Notes: a model not told the origin generated them from the sequence alone. A DNA stretch of 36,647 nt from a bacterium (GCA_002710785.1 PAMC01000008.1:6511-43157), one strand, 5' to 3'; positions 22,634 to 29,932 are shown, counted from the first letter of the stretch. Program-made: numbers and translations.

Positions 22634-23905
22634 ATGCAAACATTCTTCCGTAAGCTCAAGATCATCTTCACCGATGAGGCAATTCGCAACCGCGTCCTGT
22701 TTATCTTCGGTGCGTTGATTGTCTTCCGAGCGCTCGCTGCTATTCCGATTCCGGGTGTTGACCAGCTCGTGCTTGAGCAATTCTTCGAGAGCAACCAGTT
22801 TCTCGGTCTCCTCAACATCTTCTCGGGTGGTGGCCTCGCTAATCTCTCGATTGTGATGCTCGGTGTTGGTCCGTTTATTACGGCCAGCATTATCATGCAG
22901 CTGATGACAGTTATGAGTCCGAAGCTCAAGAGTCTCTACACCGAAGAGGGTGAGACGGGGCGCGCCAAGTTCACGCAGTACTCACGCCAGCTTACGCTGC
23001 CGCTTGCGATTCTGCAGGGCTTTGGCTTTCTGACACTCTTACAGAGCCAAGGCGTGATTGGCGGGCTAACGCAGTTCCAGTTCATTACGAACGTCATCCT
23101 CATCGTGGCTGGTTCAATGCTCCTTATGTGGGTTGGTGAGCTGGTGACTGAGTTTGGTATCGGTAACGGTGTCTCCATCATCATCTTTGCGGGTATCGTG
23201 GCAACCTTGCCGACGACGGCTTCGCAGCTTGTCTTTAGCTACACCGCGACTCAGCTACCGCTCTACATTGGCTTTACGTTGATTGCCCTAGCGGTAATCT
23301 ACGCGGTGGTAACCATGACCGAGGCTGAGCGCCCGGTACCGATTACCTACGCCAAGCAGTCGCGTGGGGGTAAGACGTACGGTGGTACTTCAAGTTACCT
23401 ACCGCTCCGTCTTAACCAAGCGGGTGTGATTCCAATCATCTTCGCCCTCTCACTCTTGCTGTTTCCGCAGATGATCCTCAACATTCTCTCGGCGTTTAAC
23501 ATGCCGTGGATCATCCCTGCAACTGAGACTATTAACGCCTTCTTCAACAACGTACCGCTCTACGCCGCCGCGTACTTCTTGCTGGTGTTCCTCTTTACCT
23601 TCTTCTACACCGCGGTAACTTTCGACCCAGATGCGATGGCCAAGAATCTCCAGCGCAATGGTTCGTTCATTCCGGGTATTCGCCCGGGTGGACAGACTGC
23701 TGAGTACCTCGGCAACGTAATTACGCGCCTGACGCTCGTTGGTGCGTCCTTCCTTGGTTTGGTAGCTATCCTGCCACTTGGCCTACAGGTAGCAACTGGT
23801 GTTGCCGCGTTTGCGATTGGTGGTACGGCGCTCTTGATTGCCGTGTCGGTGGTGCTTGACCTGGTACGACGTCTCGACGCTCAAGTTTCTCTCCGAGAGT
23901 ACTAA
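22634..23905 (+). CDS. secY: Preprotein translocase subunit SecY
   Basis: 423 aa with ten hydrophobic helices. It forms the protein-conducting channel with SecE. Signatures: an N-terminal amphipathic segment then RNRVLFIFGALIVFRALAAIPIPGVD, the plug/TM2 region NIFSGGGLANLSIVMLGVGPFITASIIMQL, LVTEFGIGNGVSIIIFAGI in TM4, and the C5 loop region NLQRNGSFIPGIRPGGQTAEYL with the Arg residues that contact SecA or the ribosome. It ends RRLDAQVSLREY. Last gene of the spc half-operon. The surface and secreted proteins in this window are plausible clients. Confidence 0.97.
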   Translation: MQTFFRKLKIIFTDEAIRNRVLFIFGALIVFRALAAIPIPGVDQLVLEQFFESNQFLGLLNIFSGGGLANLSIVMLGVGPFITASIIMQLMTVMSPKLKSLYTEEGETGRAKFTQYSRQLTLPLAILQGFGFLTLLQSQGVIGGLTQFQFITNVILIVAGSMLLMWVGELVTEFGIGNGVSIIIFAGIVATLPTTASQLVFSYTATQLPLYIGFTLIALAVIYAVVTMTEAERPVPITYAKQSRGGKTYGGTSSYLPLRLNQAGVIPIIFALSLLLFPQMILNILSAFNMPWIIPATETINAFFNNVPLYAAAYFLLVFLFTFFYTAVTFDPDAMAKNLQRNGSFIPGIRPGGQTAEYLGNVITRLTLVGASFLGLVAILPLGLQVATGVAAFAIGGTALLIAVSVVLDLVRRLDAQVSLREY

Positions 23906-24030
23906 CCAGAAGCAAAAAATCACTACGTCTACAGCGTTGGACTACGAAAAAAGGCCCTCCCTGGAGCATTCGTCCCAGTCGGGTCTTTTTTCTTGTCCGC
24001 CTTGTATCCGCAGCCATTTTTTGCTTCTGG
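23906..24030 (+). repeat. Intergenic palindromic element C (after secY), probably also a terminator
   Basis: A perfect 15-bp outer stem, CCAGAAGCAAAAAAT (23906-23920) / ATTTTTTGCTTCTGG (24016-24030). CGTTGGAC pairs by GGAC/GTCC with TTGTCCGCCTTG. The inner 12-bp stem is GAAAAAAGGCCC / GGGTCTTTTTTC, and the loop CTCCCT-GGAGCATTCGTCC-CAGTCG. The T-rich inner arm after GGGTC makes it a plausible terminator for secY. Confidence 0.65.
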
Positions 24031-24033
24031 ACG

Positions 24034-24064
24034 ATAAAAGCCCGCGCGAAGCGCGGGCTTTTAT
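24034..24064 (+). terminator. Intrinsic terminator, probably bidirectional
   Basis: ATAAAAGCCCGCGC-GAA-GCGCGGGCTTTTAT, a perfect 14-bp stem with A/T tracts on both sides, between secY and the convergent cmk-like gene. Confidence 0.85.
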
Positions 24065-24098
24065 GTTAAGAGTTTTTCAAAATTGACTTAGCTGCAAG

Positions 24099-24158
24099 GC
24101 GCGCAAGGAATTTGGTATGAGCCTTACTTAGTTGTAAGGTGAGCTGCCAAATTGCCGC
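24099..24158. other. Nested inverted repeats (element L) before the cmk-like 3' end
   Basis: AATTTGG (24109-24115) / CCAAATT (24147-24153) enclose CCTTAC-TTAGTT-GTAAGG; GGCG/CGCC may extend the stem. On the minus strand the loop reads CTCA-hairpin-CTCAT, a loose match to the dispersed element motif. Confidence 0.35.
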
Positions 24159-24197
24159 CGCGTAACACAGCAGATGAGTTGATTTTGGGGAACTCGT

Positions 24198-24836
24198 TTA
24201 GTATTCGTTCTTGTAGGAGTAGCCCAGGGGCACCTCACTATAGACAGGTACCCACACCTTAGACTTAAGCCACTTTTTGTACTCGTCAAAGACTGTGAGG
24301 GCCACCGTTTGCGGAGAGTGTCGCGAGGTATTGACCACCAGGTCAAAGCGCGAGCTATCGTACGGGTCGACGCCGTAGAGCGTTTTGTAACGTTTTTGTT
24401 CTTCCTGCATCCGCTTACGTACTTGCCAGTTTACCTCGCCTAGGTTTTGCATCATGCCGGCTCCCTTGGCCCGCTTCTTGTTGCTTTGCATGTCGCTAAA
24501 GATACGTGCACTCGCGGTGTCCATGTCGATGTCGAGGTAGACCTTAAACGATTCGGGGAGCCAGTAAAAACCGAGGCGGGAGTCGACAATTATGTCGTCT
24601 TTGTTGCGTAGCTCGCGCAGCTTAGCATCGATTTCGCGGTCGAGTGAGTGCTCGGTTTTGGCGCGCTCATTAAACTCTTGCAACGTCATGCCGCGCGATT
24701 CGAGCATCTCGCGCACCATATCACCAGAGGAGAAGCGAGTGTAACCGAGCATCTCGGCCACCTTATCAGCGGTCGAGGATTTGCCGCTACCCGGTTTGCC
24801 CGAGATGGTAATAATGTGCTTCTTCTCAATTTCCAT
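24198..24836 (-). CDS. Cytidylate-kinase-like nucleoside monophosphate kinase
   Basis: 212 aa from the ATG at 24836 (MEIEKKHIITISG); the track's longer start adds residues in the promoter region. P-loop SGKPGSGKS (12-20), then TADKVAEMLGYTRFSSGDMVREMLESRGMTLQEFNERAKTEHSLDREIDAKLRELRNKDDIIVDSRLGFYWLP, and the LID-like RIFSDMQSNKKRAKG. The order matches short archaeal-type CMP kinases (AAA_18/cytidylate kinase-like); the substrate (CMP/dCMP) is inferred. It lies divergent from gmk with 65 nt between the starts, and belongs to a cluster of nucleotide kinases. It has an unusual 25-residue C-terminal tail (KSKVWVPVYSEVPLGYSYKNEY). Confidence 0.8.
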   Translation of the reverse strand: MEIEKKHIITISGKPGSGKSSTADKVAEMLGYTRFSSGDMVREMLESRGMTLQEFNERAKTEHSLDREIDAKLRELRNKDDIIVDSRLGFYWLPESFKVYLDIDMDTASARIFSDMQSNKKRAKGAGMMQNLGEVNWQVRKRMQEEQKRYKTLYGVDPYDSSRFDLVVNTSRHSPQTVALTVFDEYKKWLKSKVWVPVYSEVPLGYSYKNEY

Positions 24837-24885
24837 ATTTGCGTATAGCATAGCACGCCGCCACATTGCAGATGTGAGTAAACCT

Positions 24886-24893
24886 GATACGCT
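24886..24893 (+). promoter_or_regulatory. -10 box abutting gmk
   Basis: TGATACGCT (extended -10; hexamer TACGCT 24888-24893), 8 nt, ATG at 24902. Probably leaderless. Confidence 0.4.
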
Positions 24894-24901
24894 AATGGTC
24901 T

Positions 24902-25498
24902 ATGCAAACCGAAGAATCAACTGGGCACGTAATCCTACTCATGGCTCCGTCTGGCAGCGGCAAAGGCACCCTGCTGAAAGGATTGGGGGAACTAGCTGAG
25001 AGAATCTACTTTGCAAAAACGTACACCAGCCGTGAGCCGCGCAAAGGTGCTGCGGAGAATCCAAAGTACGTATTTGTGTCTCGAGATGAATTTGAGGAGC
25101 TCATTAAAAACGACGAAATGATTGAGTGGGCTGAGTTTAGCGCCAATTACTATGGCACGCCGAGAAGTGAGTTTACTGATCCTTTGGCCAAGGATCAGGT
25201 TGTAATGAAAGAAATGGAGCTGCAGGGTGTTGAGCAGATCCAGGCTCTGTTGCCGAAAGAGCAGTGCACGGTTATCTACATTGACGCTGGATCCTGGGAA
25301 GATCTCAAGGAACGAATCATCGAGCGTGCGCCGATTAGTGATGAACATCTTGAGCTGCGTTGCCAACGATATCAGGAAGAGTCAAAGTTTAAAGAGCAAG
25401 CAGACGTAATCATTCGCAATCACAATGGCCGGGTGGAAGAAGCGCAAGAAGAATTTCGACAGGTTATAAAGAGTATCTTAGATAAACACAGCGTATAG
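24902..25498 (+). CDS. gmk: Guanylate kinase
   Basis: 198 aa, typical size. It phosphorylates GMP to GDP with ATP. P-loop APSGSGKGT (15-23). The GMP-binding region reads YTSREPRKGAAENPKYVFVSRDEFEELIKNDEMIEWAEFSANYYGTPRSEF, with the TSREPR and YGT residues in place. The LID segment RAPISDEHLELRCQRYQEESKF corresponds to the usual RgxdsxexixxRlxxAxxE. CPR bacteria generally salvage rather than make nucleotides, so a compact gmk-adk pair fits (inference). adk starts 3 nt after its stop. Confidence 0.9.
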   Translation: MQTEESTGHVILLMAPSGSGKGTLLKGLGELAERIYFAKTYTSREPRKGAAENPKYVFVSRDEFEELIKNDEMIEWAEFSANYYGTPRSEFTDPLAKDQVVMKEMELQGVEQIQALLPKEQCTVIYIDAGSWEDLKERIIERAPISDEHLELRCQRYQEESKFKEQADVIIRNHNGRVEEAQEEFRQVIKSILDKHSV

Positions 25499-25501
25499 AA
25501 T

Positions 25502-26098
25502 ATGGATATTAAAACGGTTATCTTTATTGGCCCGCAGGGGAGCGGCAAGGGAACCCAGATTGCCAAGCTCAAAGAGGTGCTTGAGGCCGACGATGCTCGC
25601 CGCCGGGTTGTCGACATTCAAACTGGCCGTCGATTTCGTGCGCTTGCTGCAAAGCAAGAGACGTTTGCAGAAGAGAAGGTCGCGCACACGCTCGATACCG
25701 GCATGCTGCAGCCTGACTTTCTCGTGGCGGTGCTGTGGGGGCAGGCTATGGTCGACCAGCTCGACGAGAAAAGCCATCTTCTGATCGACGGATTCCCTCG
25801 CACAGTTGGACAAATCCCCCACCTTGAAGATGCTTTTACCTTTTTTGAGCGGGGACGCGTCGATATCATTAACCTAGAGACACCTGAGGAGGTAGTGCGC
25901 GAACGCATGGAGAGTCGGGCGCGCGGTGACGACACTAAAGAATCAATCGAGGAGCGGCTGCGCTGGTACCGTGAGGACACGATGCCAGTCTTAGAGTACT
26001 ATCGTGCCCAAAATAGTGTCACGGTCCACGACCTTGATGGTACCGACAACATTGATGGCGTGCACCAGCAAATACTCGCCGCGCTCGGCCTGTTGTAG
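25502..26098 (+). CDS. adk: Adenylate kinase
   Basis: 198 aa. It interconverts ATP+AMP and 2 ADP. P-loop GPQGSGKGTQ (10-19), AMP-binding TGRRFRALAA and LLIDGFPRT (93-101), then the short-LID form RARGDDTKESIEERLRWYREDTMPVLEYYR, without the long zinc/LID insertion. adk behind secY is the classic spc arrangement. Here gmk has been inserted between, and map follows as usual. 3-nt spacing from gmk. Confidence 0.93.
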   Translation: MDIKTVIFIGPQGSGKGTQIAKLKEVLEADDARRRVVDIQTGRRFRALAAKQETFAEEKVAHTLDTGMLQPDFLVAVLWGQAMVDQLDEKSHLLIDGFPRTVGQIPHLEDAFTFFERGRVDIINLETPEEVVRERMESRARGDDTKESIEERLRWYREDTMPVLEYYRAQNSVTVHDLDGTDNIDGVHQQILAALGLL

Positions 26099-26133
26099 AC
26101 CATACATCACAGCTCGCTTTTTAACCAGAATTT

Positions 26134-26141
26134 GCTTTAAT
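26134..26141 (+). promoter_or_regulatory. Extended -10 abutting map
   Basis: TGCTTTAAT (hexamer TTTAAT 26136-26141), 7 nt, ATG at 26149 in GTATG context. It supports 26149 rather than 26140 as the map start. Confidence 0.4.
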
Positions 26142-26148
26142 GGCGGGT

Positions 26149-26928
26149 ATGTCTGAGGAGATTTCTATCAAAGATCAAGAAGCAATTGCGCTCTTGCGCA
26201 GGGGTGGCAAACTGCACGCACAGGTTTTGGATGAGCTCGAGAAAGAGGTCGTAGCTGGTAACTCTACGCTCGACGTTGATGACCGCGCCATGGAGCTTTT
26301 AGAAGCGCTCGGGCTTGAGCCAATGACACTCGGTTACCAACCACGCTTCGCCCCGAGACCGTACCCAGCGGCAACCTGCGTGTCAATTAACGACGAGGTG
26401 GTGCACGGCATTCCCAACGAAGACCCGGTCGCGTTTGAAGATGGGGATGTGGTCTCTATCGATCTTGTGACTGCCTATCAGGGCGTAGTACTCGACGCTG
26501 CGCGGACGGTTGGAGTAGGGGAGCTGGCACCGATTGACCAACAGCTCATCGACGTCACTAAAGCGGCCACCAAAGCTGGCATCGCTGCTGCCCAAGCTGG
26601 CAACCGGGTGAGTGATATCGGCAGGGCGGTGGAGGCTGCGGTACCCGAAGGCTTCGCGATCATTCGCGACTTTTGCGGCCACGGTGTTGGCTATGAGCTC
26701 CACGAGGCGCCGCAGATTCCTAACTTTTATATCAAAGGCAAATCACCAGTGCTTGAGCCGGGCATGGTGCTCGCGATTGAGCCAATGATTATTGTTGGCG
26801 ACGATCCGGGTGTGGTTGTAGATCGCGACGGCTATACAGCACTTACCACTTCTGGCCACAACGCCGCGCACATCGAGCACACCGTGCTGGTGACCGAGAA
26901 AGGCCCAGAAGTTTTGACGGTACGCTAG
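26149..26928 (+). CDS. map: Methionine aminopeptidase, type I
   Basis: 259 aa from the ATG at 26149 (MSEEISIKDQEAIALLRRGG). It removes the N-terminal Met of new proteins. Pita-bread fold ligands are visible: the two Asp of SIDLVTAYQGVVLDAARTV, His in CGHGVGYELHEAPQIPNF, Glu in LAIEPMIIV and Glu in AHIEHTVLVTEKGPEVLT. The substrate-side His is in NDEVVHGIPNE. No N-terminal zinc-finger extension. Normally map precedes infA, which is not in this window; here a spacer and ndk follow. Confidence 0.95.
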   Translation: MSEEISIKDQEAIALLRRGGKLHAQVLDELEKEVVAGNSTLDVDDRAMELLEALGLEPMTLGYQPRFAPRPYPAATCVSINDEVVHGIPNEDPVAFEDGDVVSIDLVTAYQGVVLDAARTVGVGELAPIDQQLIDVTKAATKAGIAAAQAGNRVSDIGRAVEAAVPEGFAIIRDFCGHGVGYELHEAPQIPNFYIKGKSPVLEPGMVLAIEPMIIVGDDPGVVVDRDGYTALTTSGHNAAHIEHTVLVTEKGPEVLTVR

Positions 26929-26961
26929 CCATTTGCATCGCTTTGCGTTGTACCCCACTTT

Positions 26962-27065
26962 CTTTCTAGCTGGCGACAAGTCGACATATGGTTGCACAAT
27001 CTGGCTTGTTTATAAATATCGTCTTTAACACGATTTTGAATTGGTGGACACGTATTGCTAGAAAG
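26962..27065 (+). other. Inverted-repeat spacer element E (map-ndk)
   Basis: CTTTCTAGC (26962-26970) / GCTAGAAAG (27057-27065) enclose AAATATCGT-CTTTAAC-ACGATTTT and GCGAC..GTCG. Size and architecture resemble the dispersed elements, but the core motif is not evident. The 3' arm overlaps the ndk promoter, so it belongs to the map 3' end rather than the ndk mRNA. Confidence 0.4.
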
Positions 27066-27083
27066 CAAGGGTCAAGGTATACT
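27055..27083 (+). promoter_or_regulatory. ndk promoter
   Basis: TTGCTA (27055-27060), 17 nt, TATACT (27078-27083); the leader is about 32 nt. Confidence 0.65.
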
Positions 27084-27121
27084 GCCCCCGCTTAAATAAC
27101 TTGTTTTTACAACGCATTACT

Positions 27122-27718
27122 ATGAATCGACAACCACACCAAGAGCGCTCACTCGTGCTCCTCAAGACCGACGCGGTACAACGCAGTCTGGTTGGTGAGA
27201 TTATCAAACGCTTTGAGCAAAAAGGCCTCAAGATTGCTGGACTGAAAATGCTTATGCCAACCGAGGCGCAACTTCAGGATCACTACAACAAAGACGATGA
27301 GTGGTACACCCGTAAAGGCGAGGGTATTGTCGATGACCTTAAAGCGCAAGGCCGAGCAGTTGAAAAAGAACCAATTGAGTACGGGAAAGACATTATTCGC
27401 ACGATTGTGCGCTACATGACCGAGTCGCCAGTGGTAGCGATTGTGATCGAGGGCGTTGGCGCTGTCTCTGCTGTCACCCGAGCGGTTGGTACTACAGAGC
27501 CAGCTACTGCCGACATCGGCACCATCCGCGGTGACTACACAATAGACACCTTCTCTCACGCGACGCTTGAGACTCGGGCGGTAAAGAATCTTATTCACCA
27601 ATCTGAGTCTGTTGAGGAGGCTGAGCGCGAAATTGCAATTTGGTTTGCAGAAGATGAGATTCACGATTATGTGACGGCGCAAGAGCGCATTATGTACGAA
27701 GCGATTAAGAACACCTAA
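27122..27718 (+). CDS. ndk: Nucleoside diphosphate kinase
   Basis: 198 aa from the ATG at 27122 (MNRQPHQERSLVLLKTDAVQRSLVGEIIKRFEQKGLKIAGLKML). It transfers phosphate between NTPs and NDPs through a phospho-His. Core motifs: KTDAVQRSLVGEI, GVGAVSAVTRAVGTTEPATADIGTIRGDYTID and NLIHQSESVEEAEREIAIWF with the active-site His. It is longer than the usual 130-155 residues because of an insert after residue about 56 (YNKDDEWYTRKGEGIVDDLKAQGRAVEKEPIEYGKDI), a type of insert seen in some archaeal and CPR enzymes. It completes the local set of nucleotide kinases. Confidence 0.93.
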   Translation: MNRQPHQERSLVLLKTDAVQRSLVGEIIKRFEQKGLKIAGLKMLMPTEAQLQDHYNKDDEWYTRKGEGIVDDLKAQGRAVEKEPIEYGKDIIRTIVRYMTESPVVAIVIEGVGAVSAVTRAVGTTEPATADIGTIRGDYTIDTFSHATLETRAVKNLIHQSESVEEAEREIAIWFAEDEIHDYVTAQERIMYEAIKNT

Positions 27719-27722
27719 TCAA

Positions 27723-27813
27723 CCCAATCTGCTTTGTTGCCGTTCGGTAAAATCATATTCACTCGACACACGTCGCATTCATATGATTTTCCTCCGGCGC
27801 CTCGCAGCTTGGG
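27723..27813 (+). repeat. Intergenic palindromic element D (after ndk)
   Basis: Outer stem CCCAATCTGC (27723-27732) / GCAGCTTGGG (27804-27813) with one mismatch; inner 10-bp stem AAAATCATAT / ATATGATTTT. The loop is TTCACT-CGAC-ACAC-GTCG-CATTC, and the 3' side carries CCGGCGCCTCGCA, comparable to GTCCGCCTCGCA in element A. Confidence 0.6.
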
Positions 27814-27837
27814 CTGCTAGCTGCCCTTAATGCATTG

Positions 27838-27880
27838 ACATGCAAAAGGCCGAGAGCGAAGCTCTCGGCCTTTTGCATGT
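27838..27880 (+). terminator. Intrinsic terminator after ndk
   Basis: ACATGCAAAAGGCCGAGAGC-GAA-GCTCTCGGCCTTTTGCATGT, a 20-bp perfect stem. Confidence 0.85.
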
Positions 27881-27939
27881 CCCAGTCGGGTCTTTTTTCT
27901 CATTCGTCGTGTATCTGACGCAAATGATTTATTTTTTGC
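27879..27939 (+). repeat. Truncated copy of the 3' half of element C
   Basis: GTCCCAGTCGGGTCTTTTTTCT is identical (22 nt) to 23972-23993. Similarity continues as TGTATCTGACGC versus TGTATCCGCAG and as a shared ATTTTTTGC. The 5' half of the element is missing here. Confidence 0.55.
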
Positions 27940-27965
27940 ACATATCGTGATGGGCGTGGTACGCT
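27936..27965 (+). promoter_or_regulatory. Promoter of the candidate 6S RNA
   Basis: TTGCAC (27936-27941), 18 nt, TACGCT (27960-27965); the predicted start lies at about 27972, the first base of the closing stem. Confidence 0.5.
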
Positions 27966-27970
27966 ACATC

Positions 27971-28124
27971 TGGAACCACATATACGTATGTTCCGCTTAA
28001 ACCTAATGTAAGGGCTGCCGACAGACGTGGTGCGTGATGAGACGCTTCTCGCGAAGCATTTCAGACACAAGCCAGTAACGGCGCCCACCTGGAGTTTCCC
28101 AGGAGCATACGGTTTGTGGTTCCA
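27971..28124 (+). ncRNA. ssrS: Candidate 6S RNA
   Basis: A noncoding stretch of about 154 nt between a promoter and a terminator folds end-to-end into one long interrupted rod. The closing stem is TGGAACCACA / TGTGGTTCCA, continued by CGTATGTTCC / GGAGCATACG (10 bp with one GU). Then comes a large central bubble (5' strand GCTTAAACCTAATGTAA; 3' strand carrying a small hairpin CCTGG-AGTTTC-CCAGG), followed by GGGCTGCCG / CGGCGCCC with one bulge and a terminal hairpin GCTTC-TCGC-GAAGC. Closing stem, open central bubble with a small 3'-strand hairpin, and terminal stem is the plan of 6S RNA, which mimics an open promoter to bind RNA polymerase. Identification is by architecture only. Another structured RNA is possible. 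Confidence 0.55.
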
Positions 28125-28157
28125 CGAAAAAATCCCACAGGAGTGGGATTTTTTCGT
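28121..28157 (+). terminator. Terminator of the candidate 6S RNA
   Basis: CACGAAAAAATCCCAC-AGGA-GTGGGATTTTTTCGTG, a perfect 16-bp stem with T6 in the 3' arm, directly after the closing stem. Confidence 0.85.
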
Positions 28158-28167
28158 GCTCTCAAGT

Positions 28168-28175
28168 GGTACTAT
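28168..28175 (+). promoter_or_regulatory. Extended -10 abutting the 28185 gene
   Basis: TGGTACTAT (hexamer 28170-28175), 9 nt, ATG at 28185. Confidence 0.45.
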
Positions 28176-28184
28176 ACAAGAGTA

Positions 28185-28568
28185 ATGTTGAAGCTCACGA
28201 CCGTCTTTTTCTTGCTTACCCTCGGCGTCTTGGCGGTTTTACATCGGTTGGCACTCGGATTCTACCTCTACTGGCGCTGGGAATGGTTCGATATTCTCAT
28301 GCACTTCTTCGGCGGCGCGGTAGCTGCACTTGGCCTCTTTACCATCCGTGACTTTTTGCATCGTATCCCCGAACGCTTTGAGTACGTCGTGCCGGTTATG
28401 TCTGGGGTTATTGTCACCACCCTCCTCTGGGATATTTTTGAGATTTTTGTGGTTGGCATACCGCTTGAGACACCTGGTCTGGCGCTCGATACCGGTATCG
28501 ACGTCGCCATGGGCACCATTGGTGGTTTTGTCGGGTTCTTAGTCGGTCATAGCTTGCGACGACTGTAG
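28185..28568 (+). CDS. Four-TM membrane protein, DUF2238-like pattern
   Basis: 127 aa from the ATG at 28185 (MLKLTTVFFLLTLGVLAVLH); the track's start at 28116 lies inside the upstream terminator. Four hydrophobic helices. Polar residues sit in the membrane segments WFDILMHFFGGAVAALG, VTTLLWDIFEIFVVGIPLETPG and LDTGIDVAMGTIGGFVGFLVGH. The spaced FDxxMHFxGG ... WDxFE ... DTxxDxxxGxxGG pattern resembles the DUF2238/VanZ-like group of small membrane proteins, function unknown. Its stop is 2 nt before the beta-CASP nuclease gene, so the two are co-transcribed. Confidence 0.65.
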   Translation: MLKLTTVFFLLTLGVLAVLHRLALGFYLYWRWEWFDILMHFFGGAVAALGLFTIRDFLHRIPERFEYVVPVMSGVIVTTLLWDIFEIFVVGIPLETPGLALDTGIDVAMGTIGGFVGFLVGHSLRRL

Positions 28569-28570
28569 GT

Positions 28571-29929
28571 ATGGCAACACTCGGATTTTATGGCGGCGTG
28601 GGCAGCGTCACGGGAGCAAACTTTATGCTCGATACTGGCAAGCTCGCCGTATTGATTGATTGCGGTCTGGTGCAGGGCGATAAGTTCGCCAAGCAGCAAA
28701 ACGCCGAACCATTTACGTACAACCCAGCTGACATCGATGTGTTGTTAGTTACCCACGCGCACGCGGATCACATCGGCCGTATCCCAAAGCTAGTGCGTGA
28801 TGGTTTTGTCGGCAAAATCTACTCGACAGCACCAACGCGTGAATTAGCCGCGATCATGCTCGACGATGCCGTCGGGATTATGGAGATGGAGGCCCGACGT
28901 GATGGCACTACGCCAATTTACAACGAAGCAGACATCGATACCGCCCTTGGTTTGTGGCAGGGTGTGGGGTATCACGAGCCAGTCGACATTGGCGACGGTA
29001 TTACCGCCACGTTTACCGACGCCGGACACATTCTTGGTTCAGCGATGGTACAGATTGAGCGCAATGGCAAAAAACTAGTGTGTACTGGCGATGTTGGCAA
29101 CGACCCGCAGCCGCTACTCTCGCCACCAGAGGTACCCAAAGACTATGACTACCTCATTATGGAGAGTGTCTACGGCGACCGCACCCACGAGGAGGTTGCG
29201 GAGCGCACAGCCCTCTTGCAGCAACATATTGAGCACACCATTGCAGTTAAGGGTACGTTGATTATTCCGGCCTTCAGTCTTGAGCGTACGCAGGCCATGC
29301 TGTTTGAGATTAACAACTTGGTAGAACAGGAGATTATTCCGCCGATTAAAACCTTTCTCGATTCGCCATTGGCGATTCGCGTCACCGATGTCTACCGCCA
29401 CTCACTCGAGTACCTCAAACCAGCGGTACAAGAGCAGATTAACGAAGGCGACGATATTTTTGCCTTTGAAGGCCTCTCGTTTACCGAGTCGGTTAAGGAG
29501 TCGCGTGAGATTGCTCGCTTTGGTGGGCCAAAAATTATTATCGCTGGCTCGGGCATGAGCCACGGTGGGCGGATCCGTACGCATGAGAAGCAATTTCTTG
29601 GCGAAACTACCACTACGGTGCTCTTGGTGGGCTACCAAACGGTTGGTAGCGTCGGTCGCTTGCTCCAAGATGGCGCTAAACATGTCACCATCGATGGTGA
29701 TGATGTTCGCGTTAAAGCCAAGATCGCCCGTATCCGCGGGTACTCAGGTCACGCCGACCGCGACCAGCTCTTAAATCTCGTCTACCGCAGCGACGCCAAC
29801 CCTAAGCAGATCTTTGTCACTATGGGGGAGGAGAAATCGTCGCTCCACTTAGTACAACGCTTACGCGACTACCTTGGTATGCCCGCCATGGCACCGGCCG
29901 AAAATCAAGAAATCGAGATCGATTTCTGA
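28571..29929 (+). CDS. Metallo-beta-lactamase/beta-CASP ribonuclease
   Basis: 452 aa. Metallo-beta-lactamase motifs: motif 2 THAHADH (61-67), motif 3 DAGHILGSA (150-158), motif 4 TGDVGN (172-177). The beta-CASP part has ESVYGDR (about 199), PAFSLERTQ, a GGRIRTHEKQFL segment after the GSGMSHGG motif, and a C-terminal SGHADRDQL. This is the CPSF73/YSH1-like bacterial group, zinc-dependent endo/5'-exoribonucleases acting in RNA processing or decay, distinct from classical RNase J in lacking the long C-terminal domain. The exact substrate is unknown. GGTATG start context, 2 nt after the membrane-protein gene. Confidence 0.9.
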   Translation: MATLGFYGGVGSVTGANFMLDTGKLAVLIDCGLVQGDKFAKQQNAEPFTYNPADIDVLLVTHAHADHIGRIPKLVRDGFVGKIYSTAPTRELAAIMLDDAVGIMEMEARRDGTTPIYNEADIDTALGLWQGVGYHEPVDIGDGITATFTDAGHILGSAMVQIERNGKKLVCTGDVGNDPQPLLSPPEVPKDYDYLIMESVYGDRTHEEVAERTALLQQHIEHTIAVKGTLIIPAFSLERTQAMLFEINNLVEQEIIPPIKTFLDSPLAIRVTDVYRHSLEYLKPAVQEQINEGDDIFAFEGLSFTESVKESREIARFGGPKIIIAGSGMSHGGRIRTHEKQFLGETTTTVLLVGYQTVGSVGRLLQDGAKHVTIDGDDVRVKAKIARIRGYSGHADRDQLLNLVYRSDANPKQIFVTMGEEKSSLHLVQRLRDYLGMPAMAPAENQEIEIDF

Positions 29930-29932
29930 TGT

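Noticed and set aside
27900-28088. 62-aa minus-strand ORF
   Set aside because: It lies within the candidate 6S RNA region, has no start context or homology pattern, and overlaps strong RNA stems.
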